DNA from: Halomonas sp. DQ26W
Lineage (GTDB): Bacteria; Pseudomonadota; Gammaproteobacteria; Pseudomonadales; Halomonadaceae
Assembly: GCF_003339685.1 (NCBI RefSeq)
Contig: NZ_QPKI01000011.1
Span: forward strand, 45,480 to 109,479
Reading direction: 5' to 3'
DNA length: 64,000 nucleotides
Made by a program: the position numbers and the translations under genes. The notes below the pieces were generated by a model, which saw nothing but the letters and a program-made list of their open reading frames with translations, was not told where the DNA came from and made no database searches. Positions 27,601 to 35,214 of this stretch are shown in pieces (position 1 is the first letter of the stretch; each line of letters starts with the position of its first letter).

Positions 27601-28317
27601 TTCGGTGGCGAGGGCCTCTCGGGTACCGGGCCCAAGGCTGGCGGTCCCCTTTACGTCTCCCGCTTCCGCCGTATCGCTGCCGTGGAGCGCCACGACGCGC
27701 CGAACGTGAAGGCCGTGACACTCAGTGACCTCCAGTCGGCCCTCGACGGGCTTGACGCGCGTAACTGGGCGGCGCGCCCCAATCGGGTCGAGGTGCTGCG
27801 CAAGGCGCTCTCCGGCAAGAGTGGCCTGACCCGCAAGGCGCTCAACGAGACCGCGGCCCTGGACATGACGCCGCAGACTCTTCCGGGGCCGACAGGCGAA
27901 AGCAACCGCTTGTCGCTGTATCCGAAGGGGCCGGTACTCTGCCTGGGGCCAACCCTCGATATCGCCCTCGCCCAGGCGGCGCAGGCCCTCGGCGCGGGCT
28001 GTGCGGCGGTGCTCGTCGCGCCGGGTGCGACGCAGTCCGTGCGGCCGCTGATCGATGCCGGGGCGCCTGTCGCCGCGCTCGACGGCAGCGTTACGGCCGA
28101 GGCGCTGAGCGAGGTCAAGGGCATCGCGGCGGTGGCCGCGGCCGGTGACAGCGACTGGACCCGCGAGTTGCGCCTCGCCCTCTCTGAGCGCGACGGTGCC
28201 ATCGTGCCACTCGAGACCCAGACCATCTCGCCGGACCGCTACGTAGTGGAACGCCATCTGTGCATCGACACTACGGCCGCGGGTGGTAATGCAAGCTTAC
28301 TGGCGACAGCTGAATAA
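24652..28317 (+). CDS. putA: Bifunctional proline dehydrogenase / P5C dehydrogenase PutA
   Basis: This 1221-residue enzyme oxidises proline to glutamate in two steps. The FAD-dependent proline dehydrogenase barrel covers about 60-480 (RLVKGAYWDTEIK at 349, FATHNAHTC later). The aldehyde dehydrogenase domain (about 540-1020) has NAD-site residues, E787 in AETGGLNA and catalytic C821 in GQRCSALR. A C-terminal region (about 1020-1221) resembles the degenerate ALDH-like lid of long PutA proteins. The protein starts with the helical arm and has no N-terminal ribbon-helix-helix, so it should not be the self-repressing trifunctional type. I chose the ATG at 24652 with AAGGAG upstream over an upstream in-frame start. 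FADH2 electrons would go to quinone at the membrane. Confidence 0.95.
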   Translation: MNEANFHLQGVVSEMRSRIRANYAAGEADVLHELVERLKLSEDDRQKVAAVGANYVERVRKEKSPSMMEAFLAEYGLSTAEGVGLMCLAEALLRVPDAETIDDLIHDKIEPSDWGAHLGKSSSSMVNASTWALMLTGKVLEEDPKGPARALRGLVRRMGEPVVRKAVAQSMKILGRQFVLGQTIEEGIKNARELEKQGYTYSYDMLGEAARTDEDAVRYHEAYAKAITAIARQAKGDVRSSPGISVKLSALHPRYEYTHRDTVMAELVPRALELARQAANANIGFNIDAEEQDRLDLSLDVIEALLSDPGLAGWDGFGIVVQAYGRRAAPVIEALYELAERLDRKIMVRLVKGAYWDTEIKLSQEMGVETFPVFTRKVNTDVSYMACAQLLLDRRDRIYPQFATHNAHTCAAVVAMAGDDKDSFEFQRLHGMGESLHHIVKESEGTRCRIYAPVGAHRDLLAYLVRRLLENGANSSFVNQVVDKSIPTSEVARDPVAEMQRLGKAIPSPSIRQPGELFAPERKNSRGYRINEPASILPLLEAREGFADTTWIAGPMLAGSPAPQGPARDAVSPADGSRVVGTVHEATPDEVAAALDAAEKGLSDWPARPAAERAEVLRLTADLYEEHIAELTVITTREAGKMMFDGIAEVREAVDFLRFYANEAERLEAEEPGTARGIFVCISPWNFPLAIFTGQIAAALAAGNVVLAKPAEQTPLIAARAVELMREAGVPEAALQLLPGDGPTVGGPLTSDPRIAGVCFTGSTPVAQIIHKALAQNAGPDSVLIAETGGLNAMIVDSTALTEQAVRDILISSFQSAGQRCSALRMLYVQEEARERLLTMLDGAMDALTIGDPWNTDTDVSPVIDAEAQADISGYVAEQEKAGKVLKKLPVPDTGTFVTPAVVEVGGIDDLEREIFGPILHVATFKARDIDEVVDAINDRGYGLTFGLHTRIDDRVQQIVERIHVGNIYVNRNQIGAIVGSQPFGGEGLSGTGPKAGGPLYVSRFRRIAAVERHDAPNVKAVTLSDLQSALDGLDARNWAARPNRVEVLRKALSGKSGLTRKALNETAALDMTPQTLPGPTGESNRLSLYPKGPVLCLGPTLDIALAQAAQALGAGCAAVLVAPGATQSVRPLIDAGAPVAALDGSVTAEALSEVKGIAAVAAAGDSDWTRELRLALSERDGAIVPLETQTISPDRYVVERHLCIDTTAAGGNASLLATAE

Positions 28318-28361
28318 ACCCATCGACCCACGAGGGCGGCTCTGTGAATGGCAGCTCCCAC

Positions 28362-28383
28362 GCCGGGACCTTAGGACCCCGGC
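28362..28383 (+). terminator. Hairpin after putA
   Basis: GCCGGG and CCCGGC enclose a 10-nt loop, 45 bp after the putA stop. There is no clear U run, so it may be a weak terminator or mRNA-stabilising stem. Confidence 0.4.
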
Positions 28384-28461
28384 ATTCGTTCTCGCTCGTT
28401 TGTTTATCGATGAGCTGACGGCTTGCCGATGAACTGACGCATGGCGGCTGGCAGAACGGTG

Positions 28462-28745
28462 TCAGCGTAAACGTGGGATATCGCTCCACTGCGTCCTCCA
28501 AAACGGGGTGCGGTGGGCGCAGCACAGGTGCCTGGCAGCCCCGGGGCTGGGCATACCCAACTTCACGGTACCGCGCCCCATATTCTGATTAAGTTCGCCC
28601 ATTACCCCCATCAGCTTCTCGCTGCGTTGCCGCTTGGCGTCGCTCTGGGGCGTGTCGAGTAATGAGAGCTGCTGGCGGCCAGCGTCGACCAGCATCACCC
28701 CGCCTTTCTGATTTAGGTAGCCCTTGCGGCAGATGCGCTGACGGG
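28462..28745 (-). pseudogene. umuC 3'-end fragment (copy 2)
   Basis: The minus strand reads RICRKGYLNQKGGVMLVD, then RQQLSLLDTPQSDAKRQRSE and GRGTVKLGMPSPGAARHL. It is collinear with the last third of the 'little finger' and tail of the intact UmuC at 38758-40038. It ends ...DIPRLR, like the fragment at 14291-14353. The polymerase catalytic domain is absent and no LexA box or start is seen, so it is a relic, perhaps from an exchange between umuC copies. Confidence 0.8.
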
Positions 28746-28830
28746 TCTCTTCACACACGCTCATGAAAGACCGATAACTTAATGTACAGGTGAAGATTTC
28801 CTTATTGCTGATTTAAGTGTTGTTTTCTTA

Positions 28831-29736
28831 CTAGACGGTTGGCGGCCGAGCATTGATCAACCCCCACAACTGTTCCGCTGCTGACGCGCCGTATCCTGGT
28901 TGCCAGTAGCAGGCCACTACCAGCATCGGCCCTCCAAGCCGTTCTGCAAGCGAGACAAGCTTCCCTGCCTCAAGCTCCAACTCGATAAGGCCATGCGGCA
29001 ACCATCCAATACCTAATCCCGCCAGCGACAGCTCGCGGATGCCTATCGTGAAGGCTGTTTCACAGACCAGCTCAACATCGTAACGACGTTGCAGGTCCAG
29101 CAGATAAGGGGACGACAGCGCGCTGCCCAGAAAGCTGTTGGGATCATATCCAAGCAAGGGCAGCCGGTTCTGATTGTCGAGATCGAATATCGGTTGTCCG
29201 AAGCGATCGGCTGCGCACACCGGCACGAGCTGCTCGGTCCCTAGCAGCACCCGCTCGATTTCCGTGCGCTCCATCAATAGGGGGGCATCTTCGAGTTCAT
29301 TGCATAGCAACAGGTCTGCGTCGCCTCGTTGGAAGTCGCGTATGCATTCGCTGCGGTCCGATGATCTCACCTGCAGCCTGGCATCTGCGGCGTGCTGACG
29401 AAAGTGCCGTAGCAAGCGAGGCAAGTAGCTGACGGTTAAGGTGTGCTGGGTGGTAAGGATTGCTCGCGGTCCATGCTTGGCATCAGCGCGGATGCGGCCT
29501 CTCAGGGCGTACAGGTGTGCCAGCCAGTCCCGCAGCGATGACTCATAGGATTTCGCATGGGGTAGGAGTGTCAGGCGTGGCGAGTGGCGATCAATCAACT
29601 CGACGCCTAGCCATTCTTCCAATTGCCGAATACGCCGCGAGAATGCGGGCTGGGTGACATGACGCCTTTCTGCTGCCTGTGAGAAGGTTCCGGCCTCTAT
29701 GAGGGCAAGAAAATCCTCTATCCACTCAATTTTCAT
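28831..29736 (-). CDS. LysR-type regulator of the sulfonate cluster
   Basis: This 301-residue LysR-family protein has an N-terminal winged HTH (FLALIEAGTFSQAAERRHV, with TQPAFSRRIRQLEEWLGVEL following) and a periplasmic-binding-like effector domain. It is divergent from the cuyA-like gene, the usual layout for a LysR protein controlling the next operon. The inverted repeats at 29750-29775, just 14 bp upstream of its own start, are the expected binding site. Its inducer would be a sulfonate such as cysteate, an inference from the neighbours. It is full length. Confidence 0.88.
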   Translation of the reverse strand: MKIEWIEDFLALIEAGTFSQAAERRHVTQPAFSRRIRQLEEWLGVELIDRHSPRLTLLPHAKSYESSLRDWLAHLYALRGRIRADAKHGPRAILTTQHTLTVSYLPRLLRHFRQHAADARLQVRSSDRSECIRDFQRGDADLLLCNELEDAPLLMERTEIERVLLGTEQLVPVCAADRFGQPIFDLDNQNRLPLLGYDPNSFLGSALSSPYLLDLQRRYDVELVCETAFTIGIRELSLAGLGIGWLPHGLIELELEAGKLVSLAERLGGPMLVVACYWQPGYGASAAEQLWGLINARPPTV

Positions 29737-29749
29737 ATCAATTTCCTGA

Positions 29750-29775
29750 ATAAATTGTTTTCAACAATAATTTAT
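29750..29775. promoter_or_regulatory. LysR-type operator in the divergent intergenic region
   Basis: Nested perfect inverted repeats: ATTGTT-TTC-AACAAT (29754-29768) inside ATAAATT ... AATTTAT (29750-29756 and 29769-29775). The site is AT-rich and contains T-N11-A spacing typical of LysR recognition. It lies between the lysR start (29736) and the cuyA-like gene (29956), closer to lysR, consistent with autorepression and activation of the operon. Confidence 0.6.
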
Positions 29776-29955
29776 CCTTTCTATGCAAAAAATTAACCGA
29801 CTGACAATATCTTGGCATTAGTCGGGACAATCCGATAGGCACTATTTTTCATAGGCCAGACCAACTTATGTCGGACGGCGGTTCGCTGACCTCTTGGTCG
29901 CTGGTCATAAATAGAGAGCACGTTTATGCAAAAAACTACTCGCCTGGAGGCCCGC

Positions 29956-30969
29956 ATGCATCTTTCCCGTTTCCCGCGCATACGTCTTGGACACATGCCA
30001 ACACCACTCGAGCCGATGGATAACCTGAGCCGTCTCTTGGGAGGACCGCGTCTGTGGATCAAGCGCGATGACTGTACCGGTCTTTCCACCGGTGGCAACA
30101 AGACCCGCAAGCTCGAGTTCCTGATGGCCGATGCCATGGAGAAACGCGCCGACACCATCATCACTCAGGGGGCTACCCAGTCGAACCACGCGCGCCAGAC
30201 CGTTGCCGCGGCCTGCAAGCTGGGGCTTGAGTGCCACATCCTGCTCGAGGATCGCACCGGAAGTGATGACCCCGCCTACAACTTCAACGGCAATGTATTC
30301 CTTGACCAGTTGCATGGCGCAACGGTCAGCAAGCGACCCGGTGGCACCGACATGGCGGCCGAGATGGAGCTTTTGGCCGAACAGCTCAAGGAAGACGGTA
30401 AGACCCCCTACATCATCCCCGGAGGCGGTTCCAACGAGATCGGGGCGCTGGGTTACGTCAATGCCGCCCTCGAACTGCTGGCCCAGGCCAATGACATGGG
30501 GCTTCAGGTCGATCATCTGGTGCACGCCACCGGTAGCGCCGGCACCCAGGCGGGGCTTGTCACTGGACTTGCCGCCTGCAATGCCGGCATTCCGGTACTC
30601 GGCATCGGCGTGCGTGCGCCCAAGGACAAGCAGGAAGAAAACGTGTTTGCGCTTGCCCAGAAGACCGAAGCCAAGCTGGGGCTTTCGGGTGTAGTGGCCC
30701 GTGAGGACGTAGTAGCCAATTGTGACTATGTCGGCGAAGGCTATGGAATTCCTACTCAGAGCATGGTTGAGGCAGTCACGCTGCTGGCACGCCACGAAGG
30801 GATCCTGCTCGATCCGGTCTATTCAGGCAAAGGCATGGCAGGCCTGATCGACCTGATTCGCAAGGGCCACTTCAAGGAAGGCGATAACGTTGTCTTTCTA
30901 CATACCGGTGGCAGCGTGGCGCTGTTCGGTTACCCCGAGGCCTTCGGCTTTCCCGACTACACAGCGTGA
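29956..30969 (+). CDS. cuyA: L-cysteate sulfo-lyase / D-cysteine desulfhydrase-like PLP enzyme
   Basis: This 337-residue enzyme is a fold-type II PLP protein of the DcyD/CuyA/ACC-deaminase group. The family start [20 protein letters not shown] and the PLP-lysine motif [10 protein letters not shown] (K49) are clear, as are [10 protein letters not shown] and a glycine loop [10 protein letters not shown]. CuyA splits L-cysteate to pyruvate, ammonia and sulfite; DcyD makes pyruvate, ammonia and sulfide from D-cysteine. The neighbouring HisD/HpsN-like dehydrogenase, racemase, TRAP carrier and YeiH exporter favour the sulfonate role. I chose the ATG at 29956 because GGAGG lies 5 nt upstream and the family starts there; an in-frame ATG at 29926 is weaker. 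It is the first gene of a likely operon, 74 bp before the next. Confidence 0.8.
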   Translation: MHLSRFPRIRLGHMPTPLEPMDNLSRLLGGPRLWIKRDDCTGLSTGGNKTRKLEFLMADAMEKRADTIITQGATQSNHARQTVAAACKLGLECHILLEDRTGSDDPAYNFNGNVFLDQLHGATVSKRPGGTDMAAEMELLAEQLKEDGKTPYIIPGGGSNEIGALGYVNAALELLAQANDMGLQVDHLVHATGSAGTQAGLVTGLAACNAGIPVLGIGVRAPKDKQEENVFALAQKTEAKLGLSGVVAREDVVANCDYVGEGYGIPTQSMVEAVTLLARHEGILLDPVYSGKGMAGLIDLIRKGHFKEGDNVVFLHTGGSVALFGYPEAFGFPDYTA

Positions 30970-31043
30970 CAGTCTCCTTGAAACCTGGGCGGAAGCCCTG
31001 ATGTGAGCCTGGTTTAGAAATCAGCAGCATTGCGGAGAACACA

Positions 31044-32360
31044 ATGACAATTCGACATCTCAAGTCGGCGCAGGCGGCCGAGACGGTAGCCACCGAAGAC
31101 CAGCGTATCACCACGGTGGTACGCGACATGCTCGACGACATACGCGCACGTGGTGAGGTGGCGGTTCGAGAATATGCCGAGAAGTTCGATGGCTGGAAGG
31201 GCGACTTCGTGCTCAGCGATGAGAAACGCCAGCAACTGATAGCCATGGTGCCCCAAGAGACCAAGGATGACATCGACTTCGCGCATCGTCAGATCAAGCG
31301 CTTTGCCGAGGCGCAACGCGACAGCCTGATTTCGTTCGAGATCGAGACTGAGCCAGGGGTCATTCTGGGACAGCGGGTGCTTCCGGTGGGGTGCGCCGGC
31401 TGTTATATCCCGGGAGGACGCTACGCGCATGTCGCCTCGGCACTGATGAGTGTCGCCACCGCCAAGGCGGCGGGGGTCGCCCATGTGGTGGCCTGCTCGC
31501 CACCGCGCGGTGACAGCATCGACCCGGCAGTGGCCTATGCCCTGGATGTGGCCGGCGCGGACATGATCCTGGAGATGGGCGGCGTACATGCCATGGCGAG
31601 CATGGCTTTCGGGCTGTTCGGTGGTCGTGAGGCCGACATCCTGGTGGGGCCGGGCAATGCCTATGTGGCAGAGGCCAAGCGGCTGCTGTTTGGTCAGGTT
31701 GGAATCGATGTGTTTGCCGGCCCCACCGAGTCGGCGATCATTGCCGACGATAGCGCCGACCCCATGACCATCGCCGTCGACCTGGCATCCCAGGCCGAGC
31801 ATGGCCCCAACTCACCCGTGTGGCTATTCACCACCAGCGAACCCTTGGCGCAGAAGGTCATCGAGCTGATGCCCAAGGTCGCCGACGATATGCCCAACGC
31901 CGAAGTGGTGCATGCCGCGTGGCGCGATTATGGCGAAGTGATCGTAGGCGATACCCGAGAGGAAGTCGTCGAAGCCAGCGATCGGTATGCCTGCGAGCAC
32001 CTCCAGGTGCTGTGCGAGGATCTTGAATGGTGGAAGCAGCACCTCAGCAACTACGGCTCGCTGTTCCTCGGCGAGGGAAGCACCGTCACCCACGGTGACA
32101 AGTGCTCGGGGACCAACCACATCCTGCCGACCAAGCGTGCCAGCCGTTACAGCGGCGGCCTCAATGTACACAAGTTCATGAAGGTGCTGACTACTCAGCA
32201 ACTCAGCGAAGAAGCCAACCGCACCTTCAGCGCCGTGGGCTCGCGAATTTCGCGCACCGAGGGCATGGAAGGTCACGCCCGTGCCTGCGACTGGCGGCTG
32301 ACCAAGTATTTCCCCAATGAACAATGGGAATTCCCCGTCTATCACCAACAGCGCTATTGA
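31044..32360 (+). CDS. HisD-like NAD-dependent dehydrogenase, probably for a C3 sulfonate (HpsN-like)
   Basis: This 438-residue member of the histidinol dehydrogenase family retains the key residues: zinc-site Q and H in SQAEHGPNSPVW, the catalytic E-H pair in ACEHLQV, GDKCSGTNHILPT, and the final histidine in EGMEGHARA. HisD enzymes convert an alcohol to an acid in two NAD-dependent steps. A sister group, HpsN, oxidises 2,3-dihydroxypropane-1-sulfonate to sulfolactate. There are no his genes nearby, so histidine synthesis is unlikely. Given the CuyA-like lyase beside it, oxidation of an amino-alcohol sulfonate (cysteinolate to cysteate) is equally attractive chemically, since histidinol is also an amino alcohol. 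It has GGAG upstream and is followed after 10 bp by the DegT-type gene. Confidence 0.85.
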   Translation: MTIRHLKSAQAAETVATEDQRITTVVRDMLDDIRARGEVAVREYAEKFDGWKGDFVLSDEKRQQLIAMVPQETKDDIDFAHRQIKRFAEAQRDSLISFEIETEPGVILGQRVLPVGCAGCYIPGGRYAHVASALMSVATAKAAGVAHVVACSPPRGDSIDPAVAYALDVAGADMILEMGGVHAMASMAFGLFGGREADILVGPGNAYVAEAKRLLFGQVGIDVFAGPTESAIIADDSADPMTIAVDLASQAEHGPNSPVWLFTTSEPLAQKVIELMPKVADDMPNAEVVHAAWRDYGEVIVGDTREEVVEASDRYACEHLQVLCEDLEWWKQHLSNYGSLFLGEGSTVTHGDKCSGTNHILPTKRASRYSGGLNVHKFMKVLTTQQLSEEANRTFSAVGSRISRTEGMEGHARACDWRLTKYFPNEQWEFPVYHQQRY

Positions 32361-32370
32361 GGTACGTCAC

Positions 32371-33579
32371 ATGCGTCGCTTCTCGAAATCGTTCACCCAG
32401 CAGGAGCCACTGTCCGAGGACTCGATCGAGGCGGCGGTGGCGGTGATGCGCTCCGGGCGGCTGCATCGCTACAACCTGGTGGAAGGGGAGAAGGGTGAAA
32501 CCGCGCTGCTGGAACAAGAATTTGCCGACAGCCTGGGCGTTCCCTATGCACTCGCCTGCGCATCGGGCGGCTATGCCCTGCAACTGGCACTGCGTGCTTG
32601 CGGGATCGCGCCGGGAGACCGGGTGCTGTGCAACGCCTTCACCTTGTCTCCGGTGCCCGGCAGCATTCATGCAGCGGGAGGCGAAGCGGTATTGGTCGAC
32701 ATCCTTGAGGACACCACGGTAGACCCGGTTGACCTGGCAGCAGCGGCGCAGGAGACCGGCGCACGGTTCTTCTTGCTCTCACACATGCGTGGCCATATCG
32801 GCGACATGGACGCCATCACGGAGGTGTGTGATGCGCACGGTATCACGCTGATCGAAGACTGCGCCCACACCATGGGCGCCAGTTACGCAGGCAAGCCGAG
32901 TGGCACTTTCGGCAGGGTAGGTTGCTTCAGCACCCAGACCTACAAGCACATCAATTCCGGTGAGGGGGGGCTGCTGGCAACCCAGGACCCCGAGATCATG
33001 CGCCGGGCGGTAATCATGTCGGGCTCGTATATGCTCTACGACCGCCACCTGGCCGCTCCTGGTGCCGAGAGCTTCGACGAAACTCGCCTGGTGACACCTA
33101 ACATGAGCGGTCGCATGGATAACCTGCGAGCGGCCGTGCTGCGGCCGCAACTGGCCGAGCTCGAAGGGCGCAAGGAGCGCTGGAAGACGCTTTACCGGTG
33201 TATCGAGGCCGGTCTTGCCGATCATGAACTCGTCAAGATTCTTCCCCGGCATGCCCAGGAAGACTTCGTGGGTAGCTCCATCCAGTTTCGGCTGCCGTCC
33301 CTGTCGCCGGATCGAATCGCACGATTCGTCGTCGGCTGCGAGGCGCGGGGAATCCCCCTCAAGTGGTATGGCAAGCCACAACCTGAGGACTACACCAGCC
33401 GCTACGACAGCTGGCGCTATCTCCCAGCCACACGAGCATTGCCCAATGCGGATCGCATCCTGGCAGAGCTGTGTGACCTGCGGCTTCCACTGACATTCAC
33501 CGAAGAGGAGTGCGACGACATTGTCCAGCTGATGGGCGATGCCATGGAGCAGGCAACCGACAAGACCAACAACCCGTAA
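32371..33579 (+). CDS. DegT/DnrJ/EryC1/StrS-type PLP aminotransferase
   Basis: This 402-residue fold-type I PLP enzyme is of the sugar-aminotransferase family. The internal-aldimine lysine is K192 in TYKHINSGEGG, preceded by the PLP-binding segment LIEDCAHTMGASYAGKPSG. The start at 32371 has GAGGT 7 nt upstream. These enzymes usually add or remove an amino group on a keto-sugar. Here it sits in a putative sulfonate operon without any sugar-nucleotide genes, so it may act on a keto-sulfonate or amino-sulfonate intermediate, for example linking sulfopyruvate or a hydroxyketone sulfonate with an amino form. The substrate is unknown. A TRAP binding protein gene follows after 30 bp. Confidence 0.85.
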   Translation: MRRFSKSFTQQEPLSEDSIEAAVAVMRSGRLHRYNLVEGEKGETALLEQEFADSLGVPYALACASGGYALQLALRACGIAPGDRVLCNAFTLSPVPGSIHAAGGEAVLVDILEDTTVDPVDLAAAAQETGARFFLLSHMRGHIGDMDAITEVCDAHGITLIEDCAHTMGASYAGKPSGTFGRVGCFSTQTYKHINSGEGGLLATQDPEIMRRAVIMSGSYMLYDRHLAAPGAESFDETRLVTPNMSGRMDNLRAAVLRPQLAELEGRKERWKTLYRCIEAGLADHELVKILPRHAQEDFVGSSIQFRLPSLSPDRIARFVVGCEARGIPLKWYGKPQPEDYTSRYDSWRYLPATRALPNADRILAELCDLRLPLTFTEEECDDIVQLMGDAMEQATDKTNNP

Positions 33580-33609
33580 CACCGATATTATCGAATTGGA
33601 GTGATAACA

Positions 33610-34593
33610 ATGTTCAAGAAAACACTGCTGGCAACTGCCATCCTGGCTTCGCTGACTGTTCATGCGGCCCAGGCCAGAACCTTTCAGGTGGGCATGGGAG
33701 ATCCCATGGATTCCGACCAAGGGGCGCTGGCCCAGCGATTTGCCGAACTGGTGGAGCAATATTCCGATGGCGAAATGACTGTCGACCTGTTTCCGGGTGG
33801 CCAGCTTGGTCCTGAAACCGGAATGATTCAAGACACCCGCATCGGGTCACTGGATATGGCATTCATCGGTGTCGGTAACCTGACGCCGTATGCACCGAAG
33901 CTCGGTGCCTTGACGATGCCCTATTCATTGCGAAGCCATGCTGATGCTGTCAAGGCAACGACGGGCCCGCTTGCACAACGCTGGAACGACATTGCCAAGG
34001 AGGAAGCGGGTGTAAAAATCATCAGCTGGCTGTATTCAAACTTCCGCTATCTGACCAACTCGGATCGCCCGGTACGCAACCTGGAAGACCTGCAAGGGCT
34101 CAAGGTTCGTGTCCCGCAAAATGAGATGATGCTGGCTACCTATGAGGCCTGGGGCGCCAATCCGATCAGCATGTCCTGGCCTGAGGTGTTCACGGCTCTC
34201 CAGCAAGGTGTCGTTGACGGCCAGGATAACCCCTATATCGTGAATTACACGATGAAATTCCACGAGGTGCAAGATTACTTGACTGAAGTCCATCACCAGT
34301 ACTCGTTACAGCCACTTGTGATGGGCGTGCGTACCTATGATGCCTTGTCGGAAGAGGAAAGGAGGATAATTGATCGCGCGGGAATCGACGCTCAGCTCTA
34401 CGCCCTGCAGTTTCAGCTGACTGGAGCGGTCACGGCGCGAGAAGGTATGGAGGCAGAAGGCGTTGAAGTATCGACGCTCGAAGATGAGGATGAGTGGATA
34501 CGTATCGCTCAAGAAGAAGTTTGGCCCGCCTTCTACGACAAAATTGGCGGTCAGGAAGCCTTCGAAGAGTTTCAGTCCATTCTTGGCTATTAA
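33610..34593 (+). CDS. dctP: TRAP transporter substrate-binding protein DctP
   Basis: This 327-residue periplasmic solute-binding protein has a signal peptide (KKTLLATAILASLTVHAAQA) and the typical DctP segments TFQVGMGDPMDSDQGALAQRF in two parts: TFQVGMGDP and GALAQRF, with LKVRVPQNEMM and WPEVFTALQQGVVDGQDNP. The conserved arginine that clamps the substrate's carboxylate is likely in LKVRVPQN. GGAG lies 8 nt before the ATG at 33610; a GTG at 33601 is less likely. Together with dctQ and dctM it forms a Na+-driven importer. The substrate is presumably an acidic C3 sulfonate or related organic acid, inferred from the operon. Confidence 0.92.
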   Translation: MFKKTLLATAILASLTVHAAQARTFQVGMGDPMDSDQGALAQRFAELVEQYSDGEMTVDLFPGGQLGPETGMIQDTRIGSLDMAFIGVGNLTPYAPKLGALTMPYSLRSHADAVKATTGPLAQRWNDIAKEEAGVKIISWLYSNFRYLTNSDRPVRNLEDLQGLKVRVPQNEMMLATYEAWGANPISMSWPEVFTALQQGVVDGQDNPYIVNYTMKFHEVQDYLTEVHHQYSLQPLVMGVRTYDALSEEERRIIDRAGIDAQLYALQFQLTGAVTAREGMEAEGVEVSTLEDEDEWIRIAQEEVWPAFYDKIGGQEAFEEFQSILGY

Positions 34594-34602
34594 ACCATGC
34601 TG

Positions 34603-34623
34603 GGCCGGGAGAATCTCCCGGCC
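34603..34623 (+). terminator. Intercistronic hairpin after dctP
   Basis: GGCCGGGAG-AAT-CTCCCGGCC is a perfect 9-bp stem 9 bp after the dctP stop, followed by TTAAAT. Such stems after the binding-protein gene attenuate transcription or protect the mRNA 3' end, giving more DctP than membrane subunits. Its presence argues that dctQ starts downstream, at the GTG at 34660, not at the ATG at 34597 before it. Confidence 0.7.
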
Positions 34624-34659
34624 TTAAATGCACGCTCCTGGCTGGATAGGGTGGTGCCC

Positions 34660-35202
34660 GTGCTAAAATTTATCAACAATATTGAAGACTACACTTGCCG
34701 GTTCTTGCTCGGGCTTTTTGTGATTCTGATATTTGCTCAGGTGGTGATGCGAGCAACGCTTGGGATTGGCATGGCATGGATTGAAGAGTTGTCCCGCTAC
34801 GCCTTTGTCTGGTTCGTTTTTCTGGGTGCAGCGCATGCTGCTCACCTTGGAGCCCATAATAGATTGCAGGTCCACATCAATCTTTTGCCCAAGCGTGTTG
34901 CCAACGGGCTACTGCTTTTTGTCGATTTGATCTGGGTTGGTTTCTGCCTGACTCTGGCATGGAAAAGTCTCTCCCTCATCGAACTTCTTTTTGCCTTTCC
35001 CTACAGAACGCCTGCCATGGGGTGGTCCTTGGTTTACGTCTACATGATATTTCCTGTTGCTTTCGTGTTGATGGCATTCCGCGTTTTGCAGGTTCAATAT
35101 CTTAAGCTCGTTAAAGGAGTCGAACTTGGCGATATTGATCAAGAACAAGTCGATAAAATAATTGAAGACGAAGCTGCCAAAAGCCCGTCTTCAGAAAAGT
35201 AA
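34660..35202 (+). CDS. dctQ: TRAP transporter small membrane subunit DctQ
   Basis: The protein (180 residues from the GTG at 34660) has four hydrophobic helices, with the conserved WIEELSRYAFVWFVFLGAAH segment of the DctQ family in helix 2-3 and a charged C-terminal tail. I prefer this GTG because AGGGTGG lies just upstream and the alternative ATG at 34597 precedes a strong hairpin and lacks a ribosome site. It joins DctM in the membrane. The gene lies 12 bp before dctM. Confidence 0.88.
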   Translation: MLKFINNIEDYTCRFLLGLFVILIFAQVVMRATLGIGMAWIEELSRYAFVWFVFLGAAHAAHLGAHNRLQVHINLLPKRVANGLLLFVDLIWVGFCLTLAWKSLSLIELLFAFPYRTPAMGWSLVYVYMIFPVAFVLMAFRVLQVQYLKLVKGVELGDIDQEQVDKIIEDEAAKSPSSEK

Positions 35203-35214
35203 AGGGGTGGCATC

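Noticed and set aside
27121..28257. A 378-codon minus-strand frame over putA
   Set aside because: Opposite the conserved ALDH domain and with no recognisable motif; typical GC-rich shadow.
31044..32360. True histidinol dehydrogenase of histidine synthesis
   Set aside because: No his genes nearby and the context is a TRAP/sulfonate cluster; family residues fit both, so context decides.
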